Positions 24,436 to 33,565 of a DNA stretch of 44,866 bases are shown in pieces; positions within the stretch are counted from its first letter, which is position 1; each line of letters begins with the position of its first letter. The DNA comes from Bacillota bacterium (GTDB lineage: Bacteria; Bacillota; GCA-003054495; Carboxydocellales; JAJZSN01): positions 1 to 44,866 of the forward strand of contig JAJZSN010000014.1 of assembly GCA_021849745.1 (NCBI GenBank), written 5' to 3'. Under the pieces are notes generated by a model. It searched no databases. It saw nothing but the letters and a program-made list of their open reading frames with translations, and was not told where the DNA came from. Position numbers and translations under genes: made by a program.

Positions 24436-24470
24436 AGCTGACAGCTGATAGCTGATAGCTGACAGCTAAC
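24436..24470. repeat. Heptamer array AGCTGAY before the orphan B gene
   Basis: Units AGCTGAC, AGCTGAT, AGCTGAT, AGCTGAC, AGCTAAC between the D gene of set 1 and the duplicated B gene. Confidence 0.85.
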
Positions 24471-24479
24471 CCAATGAGA

Positions 24480-24722
24480 CTACCCCCCACTAAGCGCTGC
24501 TTCCAGCATCTTACTCAAAGGACCGAAGATAGCTTCGATAAGCACATTGGGGTTGGGGGTGGGCAGCCGGAGAATCATGGATATACTTAGATAACTCCCG
24601 ATGAGGACCAGGCCGGAAAAGGCGGCCACTTCACGCCATTGTTTTTGCTTTACTAAAGCCGGTAGTTCCAGCCAGATAATCAGGGCCAGGCCGGCCAGGT
24701 AGATAAACAAAAAGCCCAACAT
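24480..24722 (-). CDS. Small germination-receptor D-like membrane protein (set 1)
   Basis: An 80-residue protein with two hydrophobic helices: MLGFLFIYLAGLALIIWLEL, then a KQKQWREVAAF link and a second helix. It shares the WLELPAL, QWREVAAF and LPTPNPN signature with the small proteins of the other two ger sets. It starts four bases after the C gene, with CAGGAG upstream. By analogy with D subunits near some Bacillus gerA operons it may modulate receptor function. Confidence 0.7.
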   Translation of the reverse strand: MLGFLFIYLAGLALIIWLELPALVKQKQWREVAAFSGLVLIGSYLSISMILRLPTPNPNVLIEAIFGPLSKMLEAALSGG

Positions 24723-24726
24723 AAGC

Positions 24727-25965
24727 TCACTCCTGTTTCTCCCGCAGCATAGCAGGTTTGGTCATTATACCACTGCGGCGAATTTTCGCTTCCACCTTAA
24801 ACTTGATCTGGAGCTTGGGGAAGTCCCGCTCCCAGTTGGGGCCAAGTTCTTTCCAGATAGCTGGGTACTTCCGGTGGATGGCCAGGCCGAAACCGAAGAT
24901 ATCGCTTTTATACCGCTGCTGGACCTTTCTAAGGGTGTCTTTGGCCCTTGCCTCAATATCCTTTCGAAGTGCTTTTTCCAATAAAGCAATGTTTTTTCTG
25001 TCGGTGAGATCTTTGACACACTGCTGTTCCTGCAGATCTCCTTCCATTAACATTTTGGCTTCTATATAGAGCCTCCCCTTTTCAATCTTGGGTTCCAGAA
25101 TCGTAGAGCCCCGGACTATATTTACCGAGACCCGTTTGTCTTTTTCCCCTGGGCAGGCCACGGTTATTAAACCTTTCTTAATCTCCCCCCACAGCCATAA
25201 AAGGCCTCTGGTTTCAGACTGATTCAGAAATCCTACCAGTTTATCGTATTTAAATACCGCTGTCCCGGTGAGTCTGGCCCTTGGTAGAAAGGCTTTATCC
25301 TTACTTTCAGGCAGGGGTTGCCCTGATTCTGGTAGGTTGATGAGCTTGCCTTTACTGACAATTTCAATTTCTGAGGCGATGGGATTGGTGTCAGGGTCGG
25401 ATAGGTTAATAAGAAAATCCTTCAGGTTCACGGCAATCCCGGCCCTAGTTCGGGCTAAGAACCCGATATGTTGGGCCGGAATAAGCTCCATCTCGGTTCT
25501 TGCTTCCAGGATACTATGGGCCGCTCCCTTGGTAACCATAACCCACATGGTTTCTCGGGGTTGGGGGGAACGGGCCAGAAAGTCCATGATATCATTAACA
25601 CCATGGCGGGCCATTTCGTCACCGATGATTAGGATGATATTATGACCCCAGTAAATTTCCCTGGGCACCTCCAGGGCCAGATTTCTACTGGCTTCATAGA
25701 CATCCTTGCCTAGGGTGGAGATAATGGTATAGGGCTTTTCCCCTGGTTGGCCCCTTTCACCCCCGGCGGCGGCTTTAGGTCTGGCAAACATCATGGTGAG
25801 CATTATTTTATGGTCCATTTTTCCTTCTTTCTCCTTATAATTAACCTTATCAACAGCAACGCCCATGATGATGGCTAGTTCACTGACTTCCTTTCTATTC
25901 CAACACCCTGCTAAGAGGGGCAAAAGCAGGGAGACAATTAAGATTGTGGCGATTTTTTTGACCAT
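24727..25965 (-). CDS. Spore germination lipoprotein, GerAC family (set 1)
   Basis: A 412-residue C subunit. The signal peptide MVKKIATILIVSLLLPLL ends in the lipobox LAGC, followed by the family motif WNRKEVSELAIIMGVAVDK. Further family motifs are REIYWGHNIILIIGDEMARH, RGLLWLWGEIKKGLI and FGLAIHRKYPAIWKEL. ATG at 25965 has GGGAGG upstream and overlaps the B gene end by 28 bases, so translation is coupled. Set 1 has the classical A-B-C order. Confidence 0.93.
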   Translation of the reverse strand: MVKKIATILIVSLLLPLLAGCWNRKEVSELAIIMGVAVDKVNYKEKEGKMDHKIMLTMMFARPKAAAGGERGQPGEKPYTIISTLGKDVYEASRNLALEVPREIYWGHNIILIIGDEMARHGVNDIMDFLARSPQPRETMWVMVTKGAAHSILEARTEMELIPAQHIGFLARTRAGIAVNLKDFLINLSDPDTNPIASEIEIVSKGKLINLPESGQPLPESKDKAFLPRARLTGTAVFKYDKLVGFLNQSETRGLLWLWGEIKKGLITVACPGEKDKRVSVNIVRGSTILEPKIEKGRLYIEAKMLMEGDLQEQQCVKDLTDRKNIALLEKALRKDIEARAKDTLRKVQQRYKSDIFGFGLAIHRKYPAIWKELGPNWERDFPKLQIKFKVEAKIRRSGIMTKPAMLREKQE

Positions 25966-27062
25966 TGACTTTTTCCTCCCTTGCCTCTTAAGATGGCGAT
26001 AAGCAACAGCAATACCGGTATACCCACTTCAAAGGTAGTGATGGCGTAAACCGGCCAGATTTTCCCTATGAAATGCTCCAACTCCAGGATGCTGGGATGG
26101 ATTAGAATGGACATTGCTCCTATGATGATACCCAGAGGGTACACCACCGGTCGGTAAGAGGATAGGTTAAGAAGCTGGGCCGTGCCCAACGCCGCTACGT
26201 AGTAAAAAAAGGTTATCTTGATGAAGGCTCCGGTAATCCAGATAGCCATAACGATAGGATCCAACCTCTCCAGTAAATTAGCAATATTGATAATTCTGGC
26301 CGCATTTAAAGTCGGGAAGATGAATCTAGGGGTCAGTTCAGGGCCGAAAATAGCCACCGTACCTAGAACCACCATGGTGAAAAAAAATCCTATGGTTATT
26401 ACTGCTAGGTTTTGGATTTTTCTAAAGTTTTGGGGTTGTTTAAGAAAAGGGATAATCATCAGCATGGTGGCAATCTGCCCGTACCAACTGATAGGTGTTA
26501 TTGCTCCATGAATAATGGGTTTAACTCCGTGTTCCATGACGGGCAACAGCCAGCGAAAGTCCATTTCCGGAAGGGCCAGAAGAAAAAGGACGATTAAGCC
26601 TATCAGAATCAGGGGCAAAAAGATTTCGTTGGCCCGGCAGATAACTTCAAGGCCTTGTTTAACTGTCCATCCTGCCAGAATTAAAATGGAAAAATTAAAA
26701 ACACTGATTGGGGTTTCCGTTAAGAAAGCCACCACCAAAAAGGACCCAAAGGACCTAACCACTTCGGCAGTCATGTGGAGGAACCACCAGATATACAACA
26801 AGGCGATAATCTTGCCGGGAAGGGTACCTATAAGGTCTCCCAGGTAGTCAAAGAGGTTCCGGTCCGGAAACCGTAAGCCCAGATTGGCAATAAGTATACT
26901 GATGACAATTCCTACGGCCGTGGCCAGGATGGCGGCCAGCCAACCGTTTTCCTTGGCAGTGGACGAAACAACGGCCGGCACAAAAAGAATGGCTGTGGCT
27001 AGGATAACATTGATAATCAGGAGATAGGCTTGGCGGCCGCTGATTTTACCCTGTTCCAGCAC
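25938..27062 (-). CDS. Spore germination protein, GerAB family permease-like subunit (set 1)
   Basis: A 374-residue multi-helix B subunit starting MLEQGKISGRQAYLLIINV. GTG at 27062 is preceded by AAGGTGG with an eight-base gap; an upstream GTG at 27074 lies inside that site. It overlaps the A gene by 17 bases and the C gene by 28. It is the parent or sister of the orphan B at 23284-24381. Its C-terminal tail (SQWSKKSPQS) is longer than that of the copy because it reads into the C gene's leader. Confidence 0.92.
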   Translation of the reverse strand: MLEQGKISGRQAYLLIINVILATAILFVPAVVSSTAKENGWLAAILATAVGIVISILIANLGLRFPDRNLFDYLGDLIGTLPGKIIALLYIWWFLHMTAEVVRSFGSFLVVAFLTETPISVFNFSILILAGWTVKQGLEVICRANEIFLPLILIGLIVLFLLALPEMDFRWLLPVMEHGVKPIIHGAITPISWYGQIATMLMIIPFLKQPQNFRKIQNLAVITIGFFFTMVVLGTVAIFGPELTPRFIFPTLNAARIINIANLLERLDPIVMAIWITGAFIKITFFYYVAALGTAQLLNLSSYRPVVYPLGIIIGAMSILIHPSILELEHFIGKIWPVYAITTFEVGIPVLLLLIAILRGKGGKSQWSKKSPQS

Positions 27063-28800
27063 TATTGTCACCACCTTCAGAGGGTTTAGGTTCTTGGCCT
27101 GGGTTAATCCTTTGCCGGTTATATTGACTAATCAACCCCGGTCTCTTCATTTTGGACCACCAGGGAACCCGGGTGAAGGTATCCTTCATATCACCGAAAT
27201 TAGTGGGGGCTAGGGGGTAAAGATAAGGCATTCCGAAAGACCGAAGACTGACCATATGGACCACTATAGCGATAATACCAAGCATTACTCCGTAAAGGCC
27301 CAGACTTGCGGCCAGCAGCATGATGGGGAACCGTAACAGCCGCATGGAAATACCTGCAGTATACCCACCTATAGCAAAGGAAGCAATTCCGGTAACGGCC
27401 ACCACAATAACCATGGAAGGGGCTACAAAGCCAGCTTGAACAGCGGCTTCCCCGATAATCAGCGCCCCCACGATACTTACTGCCTGACCCACCGGCCGGG
27501 GTAGTCTAACCCCTGCTTCCCGCAAGGCCTCAAAAGAAATCTCCATTAATAAAGCCTCAACAAAGGCGGGGAAAGGGACCCCTTCCCGCTGGGCGGCAAT
27601 GCTCAGCAGCAGGGAAGTGGGCAGCATTTCCGGGTGATAGGTGGTAATGGCAATGTACAATGATGGCAATAACAGGGCCATTAGTAAGGACGCAAAGCGC
27701 ATGAGCCTAATAAAAGAGACCAAATAGGGCCGCTCATAGTAATCCTCGCTGGCCTGGAGGAACTCAACGAAAAAGGTAGGGACGGTCAGGACAAAAGGCG
27801 TCCCGTCAACCAGGATGGCCACCCGCCCTTCTAACAGGTTGGCTGCCACTTTGTCTGGCCGTTCGGTACGGTTAACCTGGGAGAAAGGAGAGGCCGGGCT
27901 GTCTTCAATAAATTCTTCCAGGTAACCGGTCTCTAGGACACTGTCAATGTCAATCCGGCTGAGCCGGTTTTTGACCTCCTTAACTATTTTGTCATTGGCT
28001 ATCCCTTTAATATAAGCTATAGCCACTTCGGTATTGGTTATTCGGCCCAGTTTCAGGGTTTCGATTTTGAATTCAGGGTTTTTGATCCTCCGGCGCAGCA
28101 GACTGGTATTGGTGCGCAGGGTTTCCACAAACCCTTCCCGGGGGCCGCGAATCACCGTCTCTGTTTCCGGTTCGGAGACGGCTCTGGCCTCCCAGCCCCT
28201 GGCCCCGGCCATCAGAGCCTTTTCATGGCCATCCACCAGAAGGGTTACATCACCATTGAGGATGGTCTCTATAATCTCTCCGAATAACTTTTGTTCCTTC
28301 ACTTCAGTATTGGAGATGGCTTGGTTTCTGATGATGGATAAGGCATTAGCTCTGGTTAATTGAGTTTCCCCGTGGGCGGCCATGGGATATTCCAGCATGA
28401 TGGCTTTAATAATATTATCATTCACCAGAGATTTATCCACCAGGCCGTCTAGGTATATCACCGCCACAGATACTTCCTCATGATGGGTCACGGAAAACAC
28501 CCTGTAAAGCACATCACTACAGTCTTTGAGGATGGCCCTAATTTGCTGAAGGTTAACCTTCAGGTCGTTGGTTAAAGGCATTTTCTCCCATCCGGCAACT
28601 GGCTGTTTTCCCTGCTCCCCAGGGTTATCCTGACTGGCAGGCACGCCTTGGGACTGGGGTTGCTGTTTTGGGATGGTCCCACCCATAGGCTGCTGCATTT
28701 GGGTAGTATCCTCAGGGACAGGCAGGTTGGGCACAGGCACTTCTTTTTCTTTTATCTCTTTCCACCTAGAGACGGGAATGGGCCGCTTGAAGTTGGGCAT
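27046..28800 (-). CDS. Spore germination protein, GerAA family (set 1)
   Basis: A 584-residue A subunit, first gene of the - strand island. After a basic start (MPNFKRPIPVSRWKEIKEK) comes a Pro/Gln-rich stretch (about residues 22-66) not present in the other two A subunits, then the standard cytosolic domain with VIRGPREGFVETLRTNTSLL and RVAILVDGTPFVLTVP. The membrane part contains AAQREGVPFPAFVEALLMEI. ATG at 28800 has GGAGG five bases upstream. A short GTTCGTA pair (28841-28855) lies in its leader. No convincing sporulation promoter was found upstream. Confidence 0.93.
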   Translation of the reverse strand: MPNFKRPIPVSRWKEIKEKEVPVPNLPVPEDTTQMQQPMGGTIPKQQPQSQGVPASQDNPGEQGKQPVAGWEKMPLTNDLKVNLQQIRAILKDCSDVLYRVFSVTHHEEVSVAVIYLDGLVDKSLVNDNIIKAIMLEYPMAAHGETQLTRANALSIIRNQAISNTEVKEQKLFGEIIETILNGDVTLLVDGHEKALMAGARGWEARAVSEPETETVIRGPREGFVETLRTNTSLLRRRIKNPEFKIETLKLGRITNTEVAIAYIKGIANDKIVKEVKNRLSRIDIDSVLETGYLEEFIEDSPASPFSQVNRTERPDKVAANLLEGRVAILVDGTPFVLTVPTFFVEFLQASEDYYERPYLVSFIRLMRFASLLMALLLPSLYIAITTYHPEMLPTSLLLSIAAQREGVPFPAFVEALLMEISFEALREAGVRLPRPVGQAVSIVGALIIGEAAVQAGFVAPSMVIVVAVTGIASFAIGGYTAGISMRLLRFPIMLLAASLGLYGVMLGIIAIVVHMVSLRSFGMPYLYPLAPTNFGDMKDTFTRVPWWSKMKRPGLISQYNRQRINPGQEPKPSEGGDNSAGTG

Positions 28801-28840
28801 AAATCCTCCTGGCTTTCTTCGGGCAGGTCTATGGGGTAAG

Positions 28841-28855
28841 GTTCGTAGTTCATAG
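28841..28855. repeat. Short heptamer pair GTTCGTA/GTTCATA
   Basis: Two units of the GTTCRTA family in the leader of the - strand ger island, between it and lon. Confidence 0.6.
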
Positions 28856-29016
28856 GAATACCCCCCTTATTATTCCCCGCCTTTTTCCCCTTCATCCTGA
28901 TTGTGGCATTATAATTATAACTGCCCATTTCCTGTACTGTAGGTTTGCAGGAATGACAATTGCTGTGATAGAATATACTAAACACATTAGCTAACAAATT
29001 CTTGGAGGTGCAGCAA

Positions 29017-31350
29017 ATGGCGGAGGAGCATACAGGGACTAATTCCCAACGAGAACTCCCGTTATTACCCTTAAGGGGTATTTTAGTTTTTCCATATATG
29101 GTGATTCATTTGGATGTGGGCCGGGAAAAGTCGGTAAATGCCATTGAAGAGGCCATGATTAAGGAGCGGGTCATCTTCCTGGCCACTCAGAAGGAGGCCC
29201 AGACCGATGATCCTACAGAAGAAGATATTTTCGAGATTGGGACCCTGGCGGAAGTTAAGCAGCTTCTGAAATTACCTGGGGGAACCATCCGGGTGCTGGT
29301 AGAGGGACTTTCCCGAGCCAGGATTGTGAAATATACTGAAAAAGAACCATTTTATAAAGTTGAAGTGGAAGAATTCTCCGAAGACGATAAGAAGAATCCT
29401 GAAATTGAAGCCCTGATGCGGAGTCTGGTTTATCAGTTCGAGCAGTATGTGAAGATGAGTAAGAAGATTCCCCCGGAAACGGTGGTAACCATTATCAATC
29501 TGGAAGACCCCGGCCGTTTAGCTGACATAATTGCCTCTCATTTGGCTTTGAAAATAGAAGACAAGCAGGGTGTTCTTGAAGCTGTTGACATCAAAGCCCG
29601 TTTGGAAAAGCTTTGCGAGATAGTGGCCAAGGAAATGGAAATCGTGGAACTGGAGCGCAAAATCAATATTCGGGTCCGCAAGCAGATGGAAAAAACTCAA
29701 AAAGAGTATTATCTAAGAGAACAGATAAAAGCCATCCAAAAAGAATTAGGCGAAAAAGACGAACGGGTAGCTGAAGCGGAAGAGTACCGGGAAAAGATTG
29801 CTGCAGCCAAGCTGCCTGCCGAGGTAGAAGAAAAGGCCCTTAAGGAAGTAGATCGTCTGGAAAAGATGCCTCCCATGGCCGCTGAATCAGCGGTAATTAG
29901 GAATTATCTGGACTGGCTGCTTGCTCTGCCTTGGAATAAGCAAACCAAGGACAGGCTGGATATCGATAAAGCTGAAGAGATTCTCAATAACGACCATTAT
30001 GGCTTGGAAAAGGTTAAGGAACGGATTCTAGAATACCTAGCTGTTCGCAAACTGGCCAAGAAGATGAAAGGCCCCATCCTTTGCTTGGTGGGACCACCAG
30101 GGGTGGGTAAAACCTCTTTGGTTAAGTCAGTGGCCAAAGCCCTAGAACGCAAATACATGCGCATGTCCCTAGGGGGCGTTCGTGATGAGGCGGAAATTCG
30201 CGGTCATCGCCGGACTTATGTTGGAGCAATGCCGGGTCGGATTCTCCAGGGGATTCGTCAGGTCGCTTCTAAGAATCCTGTTTTCTGCTTGGACGAGATT
30301 GACAAGATGAGCACTGATTTCCGGGGCGATCCCTCGGCAGCTCTATTGGAAGTGCTGGATCCAGAACAGAATAATACTTTCAGCGACCATTACATTGAAG
30401 TACCTTTTGACCTGTCCCACGTTATGTTTATTACCACAGCCAACTCCCTCCATACCATCCCCAGGCCGTTACTGGACAGGATGGAGGTAATCAACATCTC
30501 CGGGTATACCGAAGAAGAGAAGGTGCAGATTGCCCTGCAGTTCCTGCTACCCAAGCAGATTAAGGAACACGGTCTGAAACCGGCACAACTGCAGGTTTCA
30601 GAGAATACCATCCGGAAAATTATCAGGGAGTACACCAGAGAGTCCGGTGTCCGTAACTTGGAACGTCAAGTGGCATCCATCTGCCGTAAGGCTGCCAAGG
30701 AGATAGTTCGGGGTACTACCAAACAGGTCAAGGCCACGGTGCAGACCCTGGAAACCTTTCTAGGTGCTCCCCGTTTCCGTTACGGAGTGGTCGAGAAAGC
30801 TGATGAGGTTGGGGTAGCTACCGGCTTGGCCTGGACCGAGGTTGGCGGTGATACCTTGTCCATCGAGGTTTCCCTGGCCAAGGGTAAAGGTAAACTAACC
30901 CTTACTGGTAAACTGGGCGATGTTATGAAGGAATCGGCCCAGGCCGGATTCAGCTATATCCGGTCCCGTTCGGCAGAACTTGGAATCAATGAAGAGTTTT
31001 ATGAGAATTACGATGTCCATATCCACGTCCCTGAAGGGGCTATTCCCAAGGACGGCCCTTCGGCGGGGATTACCATGGCCACGGCCCTGATTTCCGCCTT
31101 GAATAACAAGAAGATTCGCCGGGATGTAGCCATGACGGGGGAGATTACCTTGCGGGGTAGGGTTTTACCCGTGGGAGGCATCAAGGAAAAAGTCCTGGCC
31201 GCCCACCGGGCCGGCATCAAGAAAATTATTATGCCTATAGATAACAAAAGGGATATGGACGATATTCCGGCTACCGTTAAGAAGAAGCTGGAATTCATCC
31301 TGGTGGAACACCTTGATGAGGTCTTACCTGAAGCTTTGGTACAGGAGTAA
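29017..31350 (+). CDS. lon: ATP-dependent protease Lon
   Basis: Cytosolic AAA+ serine protease, 777 residues, degrading damaged and regulatory proteins. The N-terminal substrate domain opens with [20 protein letters not shown]. Walker A is GPPGVGKTS, Walker B is [10 protein letters not shown], and the protease domain shows [12 protein letters not shown] with the catalytic Ser and the Lys of [13 protein letters not shown] 29017 has GGAGGTG six bases upstream; the in-frame upstream ATG-free extension to 29002 covers that site. engB follows closely, the order seen in Bacillus (lonB-lon-engB). Confidence 0.97.
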   Translation: MAEEHTGTNSQRELPLLPLRGILVFPYMVIHLDVGREKSVNAIEEAMIKERVIFLATQKEAQTDDPTEEDIFEIGTLAEVKQLLKLPGGTIRVLVEGLSRARIVKYTEKEPFYKVEVEEFSEDDKKNPEIEALMRSLVYQFEQYVKMSKKIPPETVVTIINLEDPGRLADIIASHLALKIEDKQGVLEAVDIKARLEKLCEIVAKEMEIVELERKINIRVRKQMEKTQKEYYLREQIKAIQKELGEKDERVAEAEEYREKIAAAKLPAEVEEKALKEVDRLEKMPPMAAESAVIRNYLDWLLALPWNKQTKDRLDIDKAEEILNNDHYGLEKVKERILEYLAVRKLAKKMKGPILCLVGPPGVGKTSLVKSVAKALERKYMRMSLGGVRDEAEIRGHRRTYVGAMPGRILQGIRQVASKNPVFCLDEIDKMSTDFRGDPSAALLEVLDPEQNNTFSDHYIEVPFDLSHVMFITTANSLHTIPRPLLDRMEVINISGYTEEEKVQIALQFLLPKQIKEHGLKPAQLQVSENTIRKIIREYTRESGVRNLERQVASICRKAAKEIVRGTTKQVKATVQTLETFLGAPRFRYGVVEKADEVGVATGLAWTEVGGDTLSIEVSLAKGKGKLTLTGKLGDVMKESAQAGFSYIRSRSAELGINEEFYENYDVHIHVPEGAIPKDGPSAGITMATALISALNNKKIRRDVAMTGEITLRGRVLPVGGIKEKVLAAHRAGIKKIIMPIDNKRDMDDIPATVKKKLEFILVEHLDEVLPEALVQE

Positions 31351-31355
31351 AGTTG

Positions 31356-31970
31356 ATGAAAATAGTTTCCGCTGAATTCATTCTCAGTGCTTTCAGCCCC
31401 CGGCAGTACCCGGAAGGGAATCTGCCGGAGGTTGCCTTCGTGGGCCGCTCCAATGTGGGCAAATCTTCTTTAATCAACACCTTGGTTAATCGCAGGAAAT
31501 TGGCTAAAACCAGTTCCCGACCGGGGAAGACCCAGGCCATTAATTTCTTTGTCATTAATGATGCTTTCTATCTTGTTGACCTTCCTGGTTACGGTTTTGC
31601 CAAGGTATCTAAAGATATTAAAGCCCAATGGGGCAATATGATAGAACAATACCTGGCCGGACGGGGTCAAAACCTAGTAGTTCTTTTAGTGGACTTCCGC
31701 CATCCGCCCACCGCCGATGATGTAGAGATGTACAACTGGCTTAAGCATTTCGGCAAATCCACCCTGGTGGTAGCCACCAAAGCCGATAAGATTTCCCGGG
31801 GCCACTGGCCCAAGTATCTGAAGGTAATAAAAGAGAAACTGCAGTTAGAGCCAGGGGATGATTTAATTACCTTTTCCTCAGAAACCAGGCAGGGGAAGGA
31901 TGAGATTTTGGCGTATCTTGAAAAGATTTTGGTTCATAGTTGTTATCGGACAGAGGAGTGCGACACATGA
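31356..31970 (+). CDS. engB: Ribosome biogenesis GTPase EngB/YsxC
   Basis: A 204-residue GTPase needed for large ribosomal subunit assembly. The G motifs are in order: GRSNVGKSS (30-38), a Thr/Ser-rich switch [13 protein letters not shown] segment (TSSRPGKTQ), DLPGYG, TKAD and a terminal SSE. ATG 31356 with AGGAG eight bases upstream is preferred to TTG 31353. It lies five bases after the lon stop, so it is in the same operon. Its own stop overlaps the start of the MerR gene. Confidence 0.95.
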   Translation: MKIVSAEFILSAFSPRQYPEGNLPEVAFVGRSNVGKSSLINTLVNRRKLAKTSSRPGKTQAINFFVINDAFYLVDLPGYGFAKVSKDIKAQWGNMIEQYLAGRGQNLVVLLVDFRHPPTADDVEMYNWLKHFGKSTLVVATKADKISRGHWPKYLKVIKEKLQLEPGDDLITFSSETRQGKDEILAYLEKILVHSCYRTEECDT

Positions 31971-32800
31971 ATCGACTGCGTATCGGACAGATGGCCACCA
32001 TGAACTATGTCACGGTTCAGACCCTGCGCCATTACGACCAGATTGGACTTCTTGAGCCGGCCAATGTGGACGAAGAGACGGGATACCGGTATTACGATAT
32101 CCGTCAGAGTGCCAAGCTTGACATGATCCAGTATTTAAAAAGCATGGGCATGTCCCTTGATAAAATTCGGGAGAAATTTGACAAACAGGATGCCCAGGTG
32201 ATTCGAGCCACCCTGAAAGAACATCAGGCCTGGCTGAAAGACAAGATACAGGAATATCAGTTGATGCATAATGCCGTAGACCGGTGCATCTATAATCTGG
32301 ATCGGTACCTACGCACCTCACGGACGGGAAAGATCAACCTGCAGCAGTTACCGGAGCGAAAAATCTTTTGCCACGATAGCGGTATTGATATCTACCAGCA
32401 TTCCATTGACACGTATGAAGTGATACTGCGTCAGCTGAAACAACAGGTCATTCTCCAGCATGTACCCATGGTGTATTTCTGCAACGTGGGATCCATTGTC
32501 CGGTACCAGGATCTGTTATCTGGTCGGTTTGTATCAACGGAGATCTTTGTGTTCATGGATGCAGGTCTTATTCCTGATGACCAGATGGAAACAGTGCCCG
32601 CCGGTGACTATCTCTGTGCCTACTGCAATGCTTTTGAAGAGGAAGTGGCCTGTGCCAAGGGGATGTTTGAAGAGGCGGACCGGGAAGGATACCAGATAAC
32701 CGGCGATTATCTGTGTGAGGTGGTCACCGAGTTGCCCCTTTTTCGACAGGAAGAACGCAATATGTTTATTAAATTACAGGTGCGTGTAAAAAAAACTTGA
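31967..32800 (+). CDS. MerR-family regulator with a GyrI/BmrR-like effector domain
   Basis: A 277-residue transcription activator. Residues 1-~70 are a MerR winged helix-turn-helix ([20 protein letters not shown], then [17 protein letters not shown]). A coiled coil follows (~80-115). The C-terminal ~160 residues resemble the GyrI-like small-molecule binding domain of BmrR. Three Cys-containing spots (CAYCNAF, CAKG, DYLCE) might matter for sensing. ATG 31967 has GAGGAG upstream and overlaps the engB stop. Directly at its end begins a promoter with the 19-base spacer typical of MerR activation, so it probably controls the AOR operon downstream. The effector is unknown. Confidence 0.88.
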   Translation: MNRLRIGQMATMNYVTVQTLRHYDQIGLLEPANVDEETGYRYYDIRQSAKLDMIQYLKSMGMSLDKIREKFDKQDAQVIRATLKEHQAWLKDKIQEYQLMHNAVDRCIYNLDRYLRTSRTGKINLQQLPERKIFCHDSGIDIYQHSIDTYEVILRQLKQQVILQHVPMVYFCNVGSIVRYQDLLSGRFVSTEIFVFMDAGLIPDDQMETVPAGDYLCAYCNAFEEEVACAKGMFEEADREGYQITGDYLCEVVTELPLFRQEERNMFIKLQVRVKKT

Positions 32801-32827
32801 CTCTATGGTTACCATAGACTTTATACT
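32797..32827 (+). promoter_or_regulatory. MerR-type promoter of the AOR operon
   Basis: TTGACT (32797-32802) and TATACT (32822-32827) are separated by exactly 19 bases, and the spacer carries the dyad TCTATGGT-T-ACCATAGA. This geometry is the hallmark of promoters untwisted by MerR-family activators. The -35 overlaps the merR stop codon. Confidence 0.8.
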
Positions 32828-32850
32828 GAGGGTAGGAAATGAATTTTGCG

Positions 32851-32956
32851 ACTCAATCGTGGTGCTCAGGAATTCCGATTTCGAACGGCTCCTGTAGTGG
32901 TTCGAAACGTCAGGGTACTAGAAGTGATTCTGCTGCCTGTCAGTGTGCAAAGGAGT
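32851..32956 (+). ncRNA. Moco/Tuco-type riboswitch candidate in the AOR leader
   Basis: Helix 1 is ACTC (32851-32854) with GAGT (32953-32956). Inside are helix GTGCTC/GGGTAC (32862-32867, 32913-32918), a strong hairpin TTTCGAAC/GTTCGAAA (32879-32886, 32900-32907), and AGAA-GTGA-TTCT with a GNRA loop (32920-32931). The 3' block GCCTGTCAGTGTGCAAAGGA matches the tup leader in length and most bases. The GGAGT arm overlaps the 5' arm of the terminator at 32954, so helix 1 and termination exclude each other. Confidence 0.6.
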
Positions 32957-33003
32957 TCATCACCACGCCCGTCTGCGGACGGCTTTGGAGATGAGCTTTT
33001 TTT
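32954..33003 (+). terminator. Attenuator in the AOR leader
   Basis: AGTTCATC (32954-32961) pairs with GATGAGCT (32990-32997) around an inner CCGTC/GACGG hairpin and runs into seven T. It lies before the first gene of the operon, so it must be conditional. Confidence 0.75.
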
Positions 33004-33034
33004 ATTTCTGTTGCGAGGCAAAACCAGAAGAGTG

Positions 33035-33086
33035 AAAGGAGGTGAGCCCGACCGATGAGCAGCAAAAACGGTCGGGAAAGCGTATG
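33035..33086 (+). promoter_or_regulatory. Perfect Shine-Dalgarno separated from its start by a hairpin
   Basis: AAAGGAGGTGA (33035-33045) is a full anti-16S match but lies 38 bases before ATG 33084. Between them CCCGACCG (33047-33054) and CGGTCGGG (33069-33076) form an 8-bp hairpin, which would leave an effective gap of about 11 bases. An ATG at 33055 in the loop opens a 17-codon frame ending at 33108. Confidence 0.65.
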
Positions 33087-33485
33087 GCAGAAAAAATGGT
33101 TGGACTGAAGGAAAAATGTGTGGGATGTCGGATGTGCGAGCTGGCCTGTTCCTTAAACCTGGAAAACGTTTTCAATCCCAAGTTGTCACGGGTACAGGTG
33201 GAGCGGGGCGGTAATGCCCTGGACTTACCCCACATTTGCTTCCAGTGTGATGATGCTCCCTGTGCGGAAGCTTGTCCAGTGGACGCCATCACCATGAACG
33301 AAGCCACCGGTATTTGGCAAATTGCCAAAGACACCTGCATTGGCTGTGGTGTCTGTGTGGATGCCTGCCCTTACGGGGCGATGTTCATGGAACCTAAAGG
33401 CAGCTATGCCCTGAAGTGTGAGGTCTGTGAAGGCCAATACTGCAAAACCATCTGTCCCAATAAAGCCCTGGAATACCAGGCCTGA
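33084..33485 (+). CDS. Four-cluster ferredoxin-like electron-transfer subunit of AOR
   Basis: A 133-residue polyferredoxin of the HycB/DmsB type. Sixteen cysteines are arranged for four [4Fe-4S] clusters: CVGCRMCELAC, CFQCDDAPCAEAC, CIGCGVCVDAC and CEVCEGQYCKTIC. It probably passes electrons to or from the oxidoreductase encoded 80 bases downstream. ATG 33084 gives MAEKMVGLKEKCVGC, a family-like start. In-frame GTG 33042 lies inside the ribosome site and is unlikely. Translation may depend on the hairpin described at 33035-33086. Confidence 0.88.
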   Translation: MAEKMVGLKEKCVGCRMCELACSLNLENVFNPKLSRVQVERGGNALDLPHICFQCDDAPCAEACPVDAITMNEATGIWQIAKDTCIGCGVCVDACPYGAMFMEPKGSYALKCEVCEGQYCKTICPNKALEYQA

Positions 33486-33565
33486 TGAGGTAGAACAAAA
33501 TTTTTTGACACATGGACATGGAGACGGAATACTTAATAAACCTGAATTGAAAGGAGTGGCATTTC

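Noticed and set aside
28752..28997. 81-codon frame on the - strand upstream of the set-1 A gene
   Set aside because: It overlaps the start of the A gene in another frame, has a heptamer array in it and no family resemblance.
32846..33058. 70-codon frame in the AOR leader
   Set aside because: It lies over the structured leader and terminator, lacks a ribosome site and has an arginine-rich random look.
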